A DNA stretch of 54,843 bases from Nitrospiraceae bacterium UBA2600 (GTDB lineage: Bacteria > Nitrospirota > Thermodesulfovibrionia > Thermodesulfovibrionales > Thermodesulfovibrionaceae), in assembly GCA_002339325.1 (NCBI GenBank), contig DDKK01000008.1, positions 53,294 through 108,136 on the forward strand. The letters are read 5' to 3'. A program made the translations under genes and the position numbers. Of the stretch, positions 17,592 through 26,335 are shown piece by piece. Positions within the stretch are counted from its first letter, which is position 1. Each line of letters begins with the position of its first letter. The notes beneath the pieces are model-generated. The model was not told where the DNA came from. It ran no database searches and was given only the letters and a program-made list of their open reading frames with translations.

Positions 17592-18689
17592 TTATAAAAG
17601 AATTACGAGATTATCGCGGTGTATTACCTCATCAGCATATTTATACCCAAGAATTTTCTCAATTTCCGAAGATTTTTTTCCTTTGATAAGCCTTATTTCA
17701 CAGGAAGAATAATTTACCAATCCCTTAGCTATTTTATCTCCTCTTTCATCAATACAGTAGACTGCATCTCCCACATCAAATTCTCCCTCTACTTTTTTAA
17801 TACCTGAAGGCAGCAGACTCTTTCCGTTCTTTAAAAGAGCTTTAACCGCTCCGTCGTCAATAATTACATTTCCCTTTGCCCGTGTTGCATAGGCAATCCA
17901 TCCTTTACGGGAGGTTACCCTCTCCTTTACAGGCTCAAAATATGTGCCTACATCTTTTCCTTCTATAACGGCTTTTATACTTCCGTATTTTCTTCCGCTT
18001 ACTATATGAACGGGAATACCGAAAGAGGTAGCCTTTTTGGCTGCGATTACCTTTGAATACATCCCTCCTGTTCCGTAACCTGTAGAGGCAGGTTTTGCAA
18101 TGGTCTCGATTTCCTTTGAAAACTCTCTAACATGCTTTATTATTTTCGCATCAGGATCTTTTTTAGGGTCAGAAGTATAAAGCCCTTGAACATCTGAAAG
18201 AATTATTAAATGATTAGCTTCAATCAAACCAGATACCAGAGCAGCAAGCTGGTCATTGTCTCCAAACTTTATTTCGTCTGTAGCCACTGTGTCATTTTCA
18301 TTGATAATTGGTATAACACCCATCTCAAGAAGAGTCAGAATAGTATTTTTTGCATTTATATATCTTACTCTATCGCTTAAATCATCTCTTGTCAGTAGAA
18401 TCTGAGCTATATGTTTCCTGTACTTCAGAAAATACTGCTCATACATCCACATTAAAAGAGGCTGGCCTACTGCAGCAGTTGCCTGTTTTTTTCTTATTTC
18501 CTTTGGCTTACTTTTCCATCCCAATTTTTTCAATCCCGAGGCTATTGCACCAGAAGAAACCATAACAATTTCAAGGGATTTATTAACAAGCTCAGAGATT
18601 TCTCTTGCAAAAGAGTGAATTCTCTTTCTGTTTATTCTACCGGACTTATCTGTCAGAAGATTACTCCCTATTTTTACTACAACCCTCAT
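17592..18689 (-). CDS. proB: Glutamate 5-kinase
   Basis: It catalyses ATP-dependent formation of glutamyl-5-phosphate, the first step of proline synthesis. The 365 aa comprise an amino-acid-kinase domain (KIGSNLLTDKSGRI, VSSGAIASGLKKLG, INENDTVATDEIKFGDNDQLAALVS) and a C-terminal PUA domain from about 275 (GNVIIDDGAVKALL). It is the last gene of the hisG-rplU-rpmA-obgE-proB cluster and overlaps obgE by 4 nt (ATGA). No proA is seen in the window. Confidence 0.97.
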   Translation of the reverse strand: MRVVVKIGSNLLTDKSGRINRKRIHSFAREISELVNKSLEIVMVSSGAIASGLKKLGWKSKPKEIRKKQATAAVGQPLLMWMYEQYFLKYRKHIAQILLTRDDLSDRVRYINAKNTILTLLEMGVIPIINENDTVATDEIKFGDNDQLAALVSGLIEANHLIILSDVQGLYTSDPKKDPDAKIIKHVREFSKEIETIAKPASTGYGTGGMYSKVIAAKKATSFGIPVHIVSGRKYGSIKAVIEGKDVGTYFEPVKERVTSRKGWIAYATRAKGNVIIDDGAVKALLKNGKSLLPSGIKKVEGEFDVGDAVYCIDERGDKIAKGLVNYSSCEIRLIKGKKSSEIEKILGYKYADEVIHRDNLVILL

Positions 18690-19687
18690 TTTCTACTCAC
18701 TTTCTCAACAAGGTAGTCTAAGAGTTTTTCAATACCTTCTTGTTTTACAGCACTTATCGAGAAAAAATCAATATTTTTTTCTTCACAGTAGCTTTTTAAT
18801 TTCATAAGTCTTTTACCTTCAAAGGCTAAATCGGTTTTCGTTCCTACAACAGCAAAGGGTTTTTTGAGCAGGGCGGGATTATAAAGTCTGAGTTCTGACT
18901 GAATTTTTTCAAAATCATCAACAGGATTTGAGTTAACATAATCTGATACATCAACAAGATGAAGCAACATCGAGGTTCTCTCAACATGTCTCAGAAACTG
19001 ATGCCCTAATCCAGCTCCTCTATGTGCCCCTTCAATCAGCCCAGGTATGTCAGCAACAACAAAGCTTCTGTTGTCTCTATGTTTAACAACTCCTAAAACT
19101 GGTGTTAGAGTGGTAAATGGATAGTCGGCAATCTTCGGACGGGCAGAACTTATAACAGAAATTAAAGTAGACTTTCCTGCATTTGGCAAACCTATGAGCC
19201 CCACATCGGCAATGAGTTTGAGCTCAAGAATAATCCATCTTTCCTCTCCGGGCTCACCGGGCTGAGCAAATCTTGGTGTTTGTTTGGTAGGTGTAGCAAA
19301 ATGGGCATTTCCTAATCCCCCTCTTCCACCCTTTGCAACAATAAACTCTTTTCCCTCTTCGTCAAGGTCAGCTAAAAGCTCTTCTGTTTCAGCATCTTTT
19401 ATTACAGTTCCTACAGGCACTTTAATTATGAGGTCTTCGCCATCTTTGCCCTTCATATTGCTTCCTTTTCCATGCTGCCCCCGCTTCGCTTTGTAAGTTT
19501 TCTGATATCTGTGGTCAAGAAGGGTATTCAACTCTGAGGAAGCTCTAAGGATTACATCGCCTCCTTTCCCTCCATCCCCACCATCAGGACCACCACGAGG
19601 GACATATTTTTCCCTGCGGAAGCTTATGCAGCCTCTTCCACCATCTCCTGCTTTAACATATATTTTTACAAAGTCGACAAATTGCAT
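18686..19687 (-). CDS. obgE: Obg family GTPase (ribosome assembly/stress)
   Basis: The start is set at ATG 19687, giving the family-typical N-terminus MQFVDFVKIYVKAGDGGRGC and 333 aa. A GTG nine codons upstream lies inside a hairpin and is rejected. The glycine-rich Obg fold covers about 1-155 and the G domain about 156-330: GLPNAGKST (G1), DIPG (G3), GTKTD (G4). There is no extra C-terminal OCT domain. Obg proteins act in 50S maturation and in ppGpp-linked stress control. The gene is downstream of rplU-rpmA, as in many bacteria. Confidence 0.96.
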   Translation of the reverse strand: MQFVDFVKIYVKAGDGGRGCISFRREKYVPRGGPDGGDGGKGGDVILRASSELNTLLDHRYQKTYKAKRGQHGKGSNMKGKDGEDLIIKVPVGTVIKDAETEELLADLDEEGKEFIVAKGGRGGLGNAHFATPTKQTPRFAQPGEPGEERWIILELKLIADVGLIGLPNAGKSTLISVISSARPKIADYPFTTLTPVLGVVKHRDNRSFVVADIPGLIEGAHRGAGLGHQFLRHVERTSMLLHLVDVSDYVNSNPVDDFEKIQSELRLYNPALLKKPFAVVGTKTDLAFEGKRLMKLKSYCEEKNIDFFSISAVKQEGIEKLLDYLVEKVSRK

Positions 19688-19696
19688 ATAGGATAA

Positions 19697-19719
19697 AGCG
19701 GGTGGAAAGACCACCCGCT
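19697..19719 (-). other. Intercistronic hairpin between rpmA and obgE
   Basis: A perfect 9-bp stem AGCGGGTGG/CCACCCGCT has a 5-nt loop and ends 9 nt upstream of the obgE ATG. On the transcribed strand only TTATCC follows, so termination would be weak. It may attenuate, or protect the 3' end of the ribosomal-protein message. Confidence 0.55.
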
Positions 19720-19723
19720 GATT

Positions 19724-19993
19724 TTACTGGGCGGGTTGAACAACGGGATAGACGCTTACCTTAAGTCTTTGTTTGTCTTTTCTTTCAAATTTAACTACAC
19801 CGTCAATTAAGGCATAGAGGGTGTAATCAGAGCCAACACCCACATTGGCGCCAGGATGAAACTTCGTTCCCCTTTGCCTTACAAGAATGTTTCCGGCTTT
19901 AACGATTTGCCCACCAAATCTTTTTACACCAAGTCTTTTTGCTTTACTGTCTCTTCCATTACGGGAACTTCCAACACCCTTTTTATGTGCCAT
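19724..19993 (-). CDS. rpmA: 50S ribosomal protein L27
   Basis: The 89 aa begin MAHKKGVGSSRNGRDSKAKR, the canonical L27 N-terminus that reaches the peptidyl-transferase centre; no cleavable pre-sequence is present. The signature GNILVRQRGTKFHPGANVG is intact. It lies 1 nt after rplU and is followed by a GC-rich hairpin before obgE. Confidence 0.98.
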   Translation of the reverse strand: MAHKKGVGSSRNGRDSKAKRLGVKRFGGQIVKAGNILVRQRGTKFHPGANVGVGSDYTLYALIDGVVKFERKDKQRLKVSVYPVVQPAQ

Positions 19994-19994
19994 T

Positions 19995-20309
19995 TTATCC
20001 TCCTACAATCTCTTTTATCCTTATTTTAGTATACCATTGTCTGTGTCCTTTAAGCTTCTTAATGGCCTTCTTTGAAGGTGGTCTGTATACCATAACTTTG
20101 TCTGCTTTCTCTTCATCAACGACTTCAGCCTTCACCTTAATACCGTCAAGATAAGGATTTCCCAGTCTTATTCCATTTTCAGATTGCAGAAACAAAACCC
20201 TATCAAAAATGACTTCCTGCCCTTTCTCGAGATTGAGTCTGTCTACCTGCAAAAGTTCTCCCTCTTTTACTCTGTACTGCTTGCCTCCTGTTTCTATTAT
20301 TGCATACAT
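19995..20309 (-). CDS. rplU: 50S ribosomal protein L21
   Basis: The start is placed at ATG 20309, giving 104 aa beginning MYAIIETGGKQYRV, the normal L21 start. GGGAGG lies 8 nt upstream. An in-frame GTG at 20318 directly abuts the Shine-Dalgarno and is unlikely. The C-terminus includes the L21 signature KKLKGHRQWYTKIRI. It follows hisG by 14 nt, so the ribosomal genes may be read from the hisG promoter. Confidence 0.97.
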   Translation of the reverse strand: MYAIIETGGKQYRVKEGELLQVDRLNLEKGQEVIFDRVLFLQSENGIRLGNPYLDGIKVKAEVVDEEKADKVMVYRPPSKKAIKKLKGHRQWYTKIRIKEIVGG

Positions 20310-20323
20310 CTGAGTCACCTCCC

Positions 20324-21205
20324 TCAGGGAATTACTTTATTTAGCGGATATTCTACAAAACCTGATGCTCCTGCATCTTTGAGTTTTGGCAGTATTTCTC
20401 TTACCTTCTTCTCATCTATTATAACCTCTAAGGCATACCAATTTTCATCATAAAGCTGCGAGATTGTTGGAGAGTGTAGTGAATTAAGCAGGCTTAAGAC
20501 CTTTTTTAGAGAATCTTTTGGCACGTTCATCTTAAGTCCAACTTTTTCCTCTGCAAGAAGAGCTCCCTGAAGAAGCATGGCCAAATTTTGCATCTTTTTT
20601 TTCTTCCAAGAGTCACGCCACGAGTTTTTATTCGAGATGAAACGTGTTGTCGATTCAAGTATAGTATCAATAACGCGAAGTTTATTGGCCTTCAATGAAC
20701 TACCCGTTTCAGTAAGGTCTACAATTGCATCGGCAAGATAAGGTGGCTTTACTTCTGTTGCTCCCCATGAAAAATAAACATCCGCTTTAATTCCCTTTGC
20801 CTTTAAATATCTCTTTGTAAAACCCATCAGTTCGGTAGCTATTCTCTTGCCCTGTAGGTCATCAACAGTCTTTATTGGTGAGTCTTCTGGCACAGCTATT
20901 ACCCATCTGACAGGCCTAAAACCCTCTTTTGCATATCTTAACTCTGCGACCTCAACAACATCTACGTTCTGTTCAAGTAGCCAGTCATAGCCAGTAAGTC
21001 CACAGTCAAGATATCCCTCTTCAACGTATATGGGAATTTCCTGTGCCCTCAAGAGCATACATGATATTTCATCATCGTCTATAATGGGATAATAAGACCT
21101 ATGGGAGACATGTATGTTAAATCCCGCCTTCTTAAAAAGCTTTAAAGTCGACTCCTGTAAACTTCCCTTTGGAAGCCCTAATTTTAAATTTTTTTTCTCA
21201 TCCAT
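20324..21205 (-). CDS. hisG: ATP phosphoribosyltransferase (long form)
   Basis: It joins ATP and PRPP in the committed step of histidine synthesis. The 293 aa are the long, HisZ-independent form: catalytic domains to about residue 215 (KLGLPKGSLQEST, VDLTETGSSLKANKL), then a C-terminal ACT-like regulatory domain (WYALEVIIDEKKVREILPKLKDAGASGFVEYPL) that binds histidine. GGAGG precedes the ATG. A promoter candidate upstream is TTGACG with TAAACT near 21240-21270. It is away from other his genes and leads the rplU-rpmA-obgE-proB cluster. Confidence 0.96.
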   Translation of the reverse strand: MDEKKNLKLGLPKGSLQESTLKLFKKAGFNIHVSHRSYYPIIDDDEISCMLLRAQEIPIYVEEGYLDCGLTGYDWLLEQNVDVVEVAELRYAKEGFRPVRWVIAVPEDSPIKTVDDLQGKRIATELMGFTKRYLKAKGIKADVYFSWGATEVKPPYLADAIVDLTETGSSLKANKLRVIDTILESTTRFISNKNSWRDSWKKKKMQNLAMLLQGALLAEEKVGLKMNVPKDSLKKVLSLLNSLHSPTISQLYDENWYALEVIIDEKKVREILPKLKDAGASGFVEYPLNKVIP

Positions 21206-21322
21206 ATGCTAAAAACCTCCGATTAAATTCAGAAATAATAGTTTAAAACGTTTCAAAAAAATCCGTCAACTCTTTAGAAAAGATGAGGAGAAAGTTTTAA
21301 TGAAAGCCTTAAAAAAACCTTA

Positions 21323-23404
21323 TTAAACCTTAAACTCCAAGTATTGTCTCTCTTTAAACTCCTCCTTTTTACCGTCGTTCCAGTTCATAACAGGTCTTAA
21401 GTAGCCTACGACTCTGGAGTAAATCTCACAGCTTGAACCACATTTGGGACATTGGGAGTGTTCTCCTTCCACATATCCGCACTCTGAGCAGATGCTGAAG
21501 GTTGGGGTTATACTAATATATGGGAGTTTATATTGCTTGAAGACTTGTTCTATAAAGGCCTTGAGTTTCTCAGGATTCGGATTTTGTCCCAAAAATAGAT
21601 GTTGCACCGTTCCGCCTGTATACTTACTCTGTAGCTCGTCTTGATGGTCAAGAATATACTTTATAGACTCTGTAAATCCTACAGGAAGCCATGAGGAGTT
21701 TGTATAGTAAGGGTGTTCACTACCCTGTGTTATAATGTCTGGATATTTCTGCTTATCAATCTTCGCAAGTCTGTAACTTGTTCCCTCTGCTGGTGTTGCC
21801 TCAAGATTGTATAGATTTCCGGTTTCTTTTTGGAAATCAATAAGCCTCTCCCGCATAAAATCCATGACTTTCAATGCAAAGGCCTTTCCCTCCTCTGTCC
21901 AAATTCCCTTAGATTTGAGCCACCGGGCATTTGCAATTGCCTCATTCATTCCAATTATGCCTATGGTAGAGAAATGATTCGCCCAATAGGCTCCTGTTTT
22001 CTCTTTTACTGAGCTTAGATAATGTCTTGAATAGGGATAAAGCCCTGCTTCTGTAAATCTCTCAAGCACCTTTCGCTTTATTTCAAGAGAGGTTTTTGCT
22101 ATCTCCATAAGCCATAAAAGCTTATCAAAAAACTCCTCTTCGCTATTACTTAGATAACCAATTCTTGGAAGGCTAATTGTTACAACGCCAATTGAACCGG
22201 TTAACGGATTAGAACCAAAAAGTCCTCCGCCTCTGTGTTTTAGCTCTTTAGTTTCAAGCCTTAGCCGACAACACATTGAACGAGCATCCTCAGGACGAAG
22301 GTCAGAGTTTATATAGTTTGCAAAATATGGTATTCCATACTTTGCCGTTGCCTGCATTATTAGGTCTACAACTGGGCTATTCCATTCAAAATCTTTTGTT
22401 ATGTTGATTGTAGGAATTGGGAAGGTAAACACTCTTCCCTTTGCATCGCCCTCGGAAAGCACCTCAAAGAGAGCTTGATTGAACATGTCCATCTCTTTCT
22501 GAAAGTCTCCGTATGTGGCATCCTGAGGCTTTCCTCCGATTATCACTGCCTGAGAGGCAAAATGTTCAGGCACTTTAAGGTCAAGAGTGATATTACTGAA
22601 AGGGGTCTGAAAACCAACGCGAGTAGGTACATTGAGATTGAAGACCCATTCCTGAAGTGCCTGTTTTACTTGCTTATAATTCAAGCCGTCATAGGCAATA
22701 AAGGGTGCAAGAAGAGTGTCAACGTTGCTGAAAGCTTGCGCACCTGCCGTCTCTCCCTGGGTTGTATACAAGAAATTGACAATCTGACCCAGTGCAGGCC
22801 TAAGATGCTTAGCAGGCCGAGATTCAACTTTACCGGGAACTCCACCAAAGCCCCGGATAAGCAAGTCCATCAAATCCCATCCAACACAATAGGCAGAAAG
22901 GGCATTCAGGTCGTGAATATGCATATCGCCATTTATATGGGCTTCCCTCACCTCTGGAGGATATATTTTGTGTAGCCAGTAGCTTTTGCTTATTTCAGAG
23001 GAGATATAATTGTTAAGCCCCTGAAGACTGAAACTCATATTTGAGTTTTCACTAATTCGCCAGTCAACCTTGCTAAGATAGTTGTCTATGAGCTCAAGTC
23101 CACCCTGACGGGCAATTTCACGCATTCTCGCATGCTGGTCGCGGTATATTATATATGCCTTAGCTGTTTTCCTGTAGGGACTGCTTAAAAGTATCTCCTC
23201 AACTATATCCTGTATTTCCTCTACATGTGGGTCTCGGTCTCTGATTAATTCCTCCGCAAGCAAGAGGACTTTTATCGTAAGCCTTTTTGCCGTATCATAA
23301 TCAAACTCGCCCGTTGCTTTTCCCGCCTTTGAAATGGCTACAGTAATTTTTTCAGGGTCAAAGGGGACAATGCGGCCGTCGCGCTTTATTATATTTTTAA
23401 ACAT
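21323..23404 (-). CDS. nrdD: Anaerobic (class III) ribonucleoside-triphosphate reductase
   Basis: This glycyl-radical enzyme makes deoxynucleotides from NTPs without oxygen or B12. The 693 aa begin with an ATP-cone allosteric domain (about 3-95). A C-terminal zinc site is formed by C639-x2-C642 and C652-x2-C655. The radical site is Gly667 in RVVGYLRP. An activase (NrdG) is required but not seen in the window. GGGAGG precedes the ATG, 1 nt after the metE stop, so it is the second gene of a metE-nrdD operon. The cobalamin riboswitch upstream should therefore also control this B12-independent reductase. Confidence 0.96.
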   Translation of the reverse strand: MFKNIIKRDGRIVPFDPEKITVAISKAGKATGEFDYDTAKRLTIKVLLLAEELIRDRDPHVEEIQDIVEEILLSSPYRKTAKAYIIYRDQHARMREIARQGGLELIDNYLSKVDWRISENSNMSFSLQGLNNYISSEISKSYWLHKIYPPEVREAHINGDMHIHDLNALSAYCVGWDLMDLLIRGFGGVPGKVESRPAKHLRPALGQIVNFLYTTQGETAGAQAFSNVDTLLAPFIAYDGLNYKQVKQALQEWVFNLNVPTRVGFQTPFSNITLDLKVPEHFASQAVIIGGKPQDATYGDFQKEMDMFNQALFEVLSEGDAKGRVFTFPIPTINITKDFEWNSPVVDLIMQATAKYGIPYFANYINSDLRPEDARSMCCRLRLETKELKHRGGGLFGSNPLTGSIGVVTISLPRIGYLSNSEEEFFDKLLWLMEIAKTSLEIKRKVLERFTEAGLYPYSRHYLSSVKEKTGAYWANHFSTIGIIGMNEAIANARWLKSKGIWTEEGKAFALKVMDFMRERLIDFQKETGNLYNLEATPAEGTSYRLAKIDKQKYPDIITQGSEHPYYTNSSWLPVGFTESIKYILDHQDELQSKYTGGTVQHLFLGQNPNPEKLKAFIEQVFKQYKLPYISITPTFSICSECGYVEGEHSQCPKCGSSCEIYSRVVGYLRPVMNWNDGKKEEFKERQYLEFKV

Positions 23405-23405
23405 C

Positions 23406-25643
23406 CTAAACCTCCCTTTTACGCATAGCCTTTGCAGCTAAAACCATATTTTTTAGTGATGCCACCGTCTCCTGCCATCCTCTTGTCTTGAGTCCACAGT
23501 CTGGGTTTATCCAAAAAAGTGACTTATCAATCAGACTGACAGAACGCTCAATAATCTCAATCATCTCCTCAACAGAGGGTACTCTTGGAGAGTGAATATC
23601 ATAAACTCCCAATCCAATGCCATGGTCGTATCTGAAGTTCTCAAAGGCAGATAAAATCTCTCCTTTGCTTCTTGAAGCCTCAATTGATATCACATCAGCA
23701 TCAAGAGCATAAATCCTGTCAATTATCTCATTAAAGTCTGAATAGCACATGTGAGTATGAATCTGCGTAAAGGGAGATACATCGGCTGTGGTAAGTCTAA
23801 AACTATTTATGGCCCAATCAAAATACTCATCCTGCTTGTTTCTCTTAAGAGGCAAACCTTCTCTGAAAGCAGGCTCGTCAATCTGAATAATTTTTATACC
23901 CCTCTTCTCAAGTTCCAGCACTTCCTCCTTTAGAGCAAGAGCTATCTGGTAGGCAATCTCGCGCCTTGATATATCCTTTCTTGGATAGGACCACTGAAGA
24001 ATTGTCACAGCACCCGTCATAATTCCCTTCACTAGTCTTGGGGTGAGAGATTGAGCGTAAAGGGTTTCCTCAACTGTAAGAGCTTTGTCCCTCCATACAT
24101 CTCCGTAAATTACCGGTGGTCTTACACATCTTGAACCATAAGACTGAACCCAGCCATTTTTAGTTATCGCAAAGCCTTTTAGTTTTTCAGCAAAAAACTC
24201 TACCATGTCTGTTCTCTCAAACTCTCCATGAACAAGCACATCTATGTCAAGTTCTTCCTGAATTTTTACAGCCTTTTCAATCTCCTGAAAAATAAACTTT
24301 TTGTATTCCTCCTCAGTTATCTTACCATTTTTATAATCTGCCCTGAATTTTCTTACTTCCTTTGTCTGAGGAAAGCTTCCTATGGTAGTTGTAGGGAAAA
24401 GAGGCAGCTTGAGAGAATCCATCTGCATTCTGTATCTCTCTTTAAATTCGGGTTTTCTTAAAATAGCTTTTTCATCAATGCTTGAGATTTTGCTCCTTAC
24501 CTCTGCCTTTGAAAATATCTCATGGACTATACTTTTCCTTGCGGGCAGGGCTGCTCCATCATTAATTGCTCTTTTGAGAATGGTTAACTCTTCAAGTCTC
24601 TCATTGGCAAAGCTTAGCATGTTAAGTATATCCTCTTGAATATGTCCTCTCTCTGCCTCAACAGTTATTGGAAGATGAATTAGTGGAGATGAATTGGAAA
24701 GCATAATCTTATCGGTAACTCTGAAAAGTCTCTCCAGCATGCTCATAACAACAGTAAAGTCTGTCCTCCAAGGGTCTCTTCCCGATACAACTCCAGCAAT
24801 GAGAACTTTATCGGATGGAAATCCAAGAGTTAGTATATTTTCAAGATTTTCCTTGCCGTCTACAAGGTCAAATCCAAATCCATGGACAGACAGAGAGAAA
24901 ACAAGTTTTTCATATGCTGAAACCGCTTCATAATAAGTTTGAATATAAACTTTTAAAGTAAGGCCCTTTGTCAGCTCCCTGTAAAGACCTGTTAAGAGTT
25001 CTATCTCTCGCTCTTCCATATCCATTACCATTGCAGGTTCATCAATCTGTATTTCTTCAACTCCTGCTGCATCGAGTTTTATGAGGAGCTTTTTATAGGC
25101 AGGCAATATTTTTTCCGATAATCTTTCCACTCTATCCATATTTAACTTCGCAGACTTCAGATAGGTAAAAGGTCCCACTATGACAGGTTTGGTTTTTACG
25201 GATAGACTATCTCTTAGCAAAGCAAATTCCCTAAGGGGCTTGTTTTCCATAAGCTCAAACTCTTCATCCTCTATTTCTGGCACAATGTAGTGATAATTCG
25301 TATTAAACCACTTGGTCATCTCAAGTGCTGGAAGCTCTTGAGTGCCCCTTGCCATAGCAAAATATCTATCCAAGGGGTCTGAAATTCTGTTAAATCTCTT
25401 AGGTACAGCGTTAAACATCACTGAATGGTCAAGAATAAAGTCATAAAGGGAAAATTCATTAGATGGAATGAGGTCAACTCCAGAGGATTGAATGACTTTA
25501 GCATTCTGGATTATTAAAGAATTGGCAGTCTCTAAAAGTTCTACTTTTGAAATCTTCCCGTTCCAGTAGTCTTCCAGAGCTTTTTTTAGTTCTCTCTTCG
25601 GACCGATACGGGGATAGCCAAAGACAGTGGTTTTAATCTTCAT
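23406..25643 (-). CDS. metE: Cobalamin-independent methionine synthase
   Basis: It transfers the methyl group of 5-methyltetrahydropteroyl-triglutamate to homocysteine. The 745 aa form two related barrels; IQIDEPA appears in both halves. Zinc and homocysteine ligands sit in HTHMCYS and DCGLKTRGW near the C-terminus, and the N-terminal TTVFGYPRIGPKRELKKALE is typical. GGGAGGAGC precedes the ATG, and the Shine-Dalgarno can fold into a short hairpin with the riboswitch tail. It is first in the metE-nrdD operon. Repression by B12 via the riboswitch is expected, implying that a B12-dependent MetH exists elsewhere. Confidence 0.97.
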   Translation of the reverse strand: MKIKTTVFGYPRIGPKRELKKALEDYWNGKISKVELLETANSLIIQNAKVIQSSGVDLIPSNEFSLYDFILDHSVMFNAVPKRFNRISDPLDRYFAMARGTQELPALEMTKWFNTNYHYIVPEIEDEEFELMENKPLREFALLRDSLSVKTKPVIVGPFTYLKSAKLNMDRVERLSEKILPAYKKLLIKLDAAGVEEIQIDEPAMVMDMEEREIELLTGLYRELTKGLTLKVYIQTYYEAVSAYEKLVFSLSVHGFGFDLVDGKENLENILTLGFPSDKVLIAGVVSGRDPWRTDFTVVMSMLERLFRVTDKIMLSNSSPLIHLPITVEAERGHIQEDILNMLSFANERLEELTILKRAINDGAALPARKSIVHEIFSKAEVRSKISSIDEKAILRKPEFKERYRMQMDSLKLPLFPTTTIGSFPQTKEVRKFRADYKNGKITEEEYKKFIFQEIEKAVKIQEELDIDVLVHGEFERTDMVEFFAEKLKGFAITKNGWVQSYGSRCVRPPVIYGDVWRDKALTVEETLYAQSLTPRLVKGIMTGAVTILQWSYPRKDISRREIAYQIALALKEEVLELEKRGIKIIQIDEPAFREGLPLKRNKQDEYFDWAINSFRLTTADVSPFTQIHTHMCYSDFNEIIDRIYALDADVISIEASRSKGEILSAFENFRYDHGIGLGVYDIHSPRVPSVEEMIEIIERSVSLIDKSLFWINPDCGLKTRGWQETVASLKNMVLAAKAMRKREV

Positions 25644-25648
25644 CTGCT

Positions 25649-25835
25649 CCTCCCACGAGGCATTTCAGAAAGCCAAAGGCTCTCTGACTGGATAGGTCTT
25701 CCGACTTTGGGCTCACTTCAACCTACTTGCCCGCCTTCCCAGAGAGTTGCTCTCCAGTGGCATGCGTGGGCTTTCGTTCCCAACACGGCTGCGGGGCAGC
25801 GGAGGATTCTCACCTCTCTTCCCTTAAAATCCAGC
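25649..25835 (-). promoter_or_regulatory. Cobalamin (B12) riboswitch, metE-nrdD leader
   Basis: Read on the minus strand, all conserved blocks occur in order: AAGGGAAgagaGGTGaGAAT, then TCCtCCGCTGCCCCGC, TGCCACTGG, GGGAAGGC, and the 3' block AGTCGGAAGACCT. These are the core of the adenosylcobalamin aptamer. The expression platform near the start codon has CCTC-GTGG-GAGG (25649-25660), which hides the metE Shine-Dalgarno. No T-run terminator is seen, so control is probably translational. Confidence 0.93.
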
Positions 25836-25843
25836 AATTTTGA

Positions 25844-25872
25844 GCTTAAGAGAATTGGGTTTGTCTTGTCAA
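25844..25872 (-). promoter_or_regulatory. Promoter of metE-nrdD
   Basis: TTGACA (25872-25867) with a 17-bp spacer and TTAAGC (25849-25844) lies just upstream of the riboswitch aptamer, in the right place to start its RNA near 25837. The -35 is perfect and the -10 weak. It overlaps the divergent pgpA start region. Confidence 0.6.
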
Positions 25873-25890
25873 GCTGTGTTAAAATTATCC

Positions 25891-26328
25891 ATGTTTTATA
25901 AAATAATAGCCACTGTTTTTTTCATCGGTTATTTCCCCCTCGCACCTGGAACTGTTGCTACCGTCTTTGGCCTGCTATTTCTTTGGCTTCTGAAGCCATC
26001 TTACAGCACCCTTCTGGCAATATTTTCACTCTCCCTTATACTTGGAGTTTTTGCTTCTGAGAAAATCGAAAGGAAACAGGGCGAGAAAGACCCGTCCTGT
26101 ATAGTAATTGATGAGTTTGCAGGATATATGGCTGCAATGCTTTTTATTCCAATAAATCTCAATACCCTACTTTTAGCCTTCATAGTCTTTCGCATTCTTG
26201 ACATTTTTAAGCCTCCTCCAATAAGACAAATAGAGAGGAAACTACGGGGAGGATTAAGTGTAATGATGGATGATGTAGTGGCAGGACTTATAACAAATCT
26301 TTTGATAAGAATACTATTGGGAGTATAA
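25891..26328 (+). CDS. pgpA: Phosphatidylglycerophosphatase A
   Basis: It dephosphorylates phosphatidylglycerol phosphate to phosphatidylglycerol in the inner membrane. The start at ATG 25891 gives 146 aa with the usual beginning FYKIIATVFFIGYFPLAPGT; an upstream in-frame ATG at 25840 would add 17 residues overlapping the metE promoter and is rejected. Several membrane segments and the acidic active-site motif VIDEFAGYMAAM are present, followed by FRILDIFKPPPIR. No Shine-Dalgarno is seen. An extended -10 TGTTAAAAT (hexamer 25880-25885) ends 5 nt before the ATG, suggesting a leaderless mRNA. Confidence 0.92.
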   Translation: MFYKIIATVFFIGYFPLAPGTVATVFGLLFLWLLKPSYSTLLAIFSLSLILGVFASEKIERKQGEKDPSCIVIDEFAGYMAAMLFIPINLNTLLLAFIVFRILDIFKPPPIRQIERKLRGGLSVMMDDVVAGLITNLLIRILLGV

Positions 26329-26329
26329 T
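26302..26329 (+). promoter_or_regulatory. Promoter of thpR, giving a leaderless start
   Basis: TTGATA (26302-26307), a 16-bp spacer and TATAAT (26324-26329) overlap the pgpA stop codon. The thpR ATG begins 6 nt after the -10, so transcription should start at or beside the ATG. A GGGAG 12 nt from the ATG is an alternative ribosome site if the two genes are co-transcribed. Confidence 0.55.
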
Positions 26330-26335
26330 ACTTTC

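Noticed and set aside
19688..19714. GTG-started N-terminal extension of obgE
   Set aside because: The extension lies within a perfect hairpin and adds residues absent from the Obg family; the ATG at 19687 gives the canonical start.
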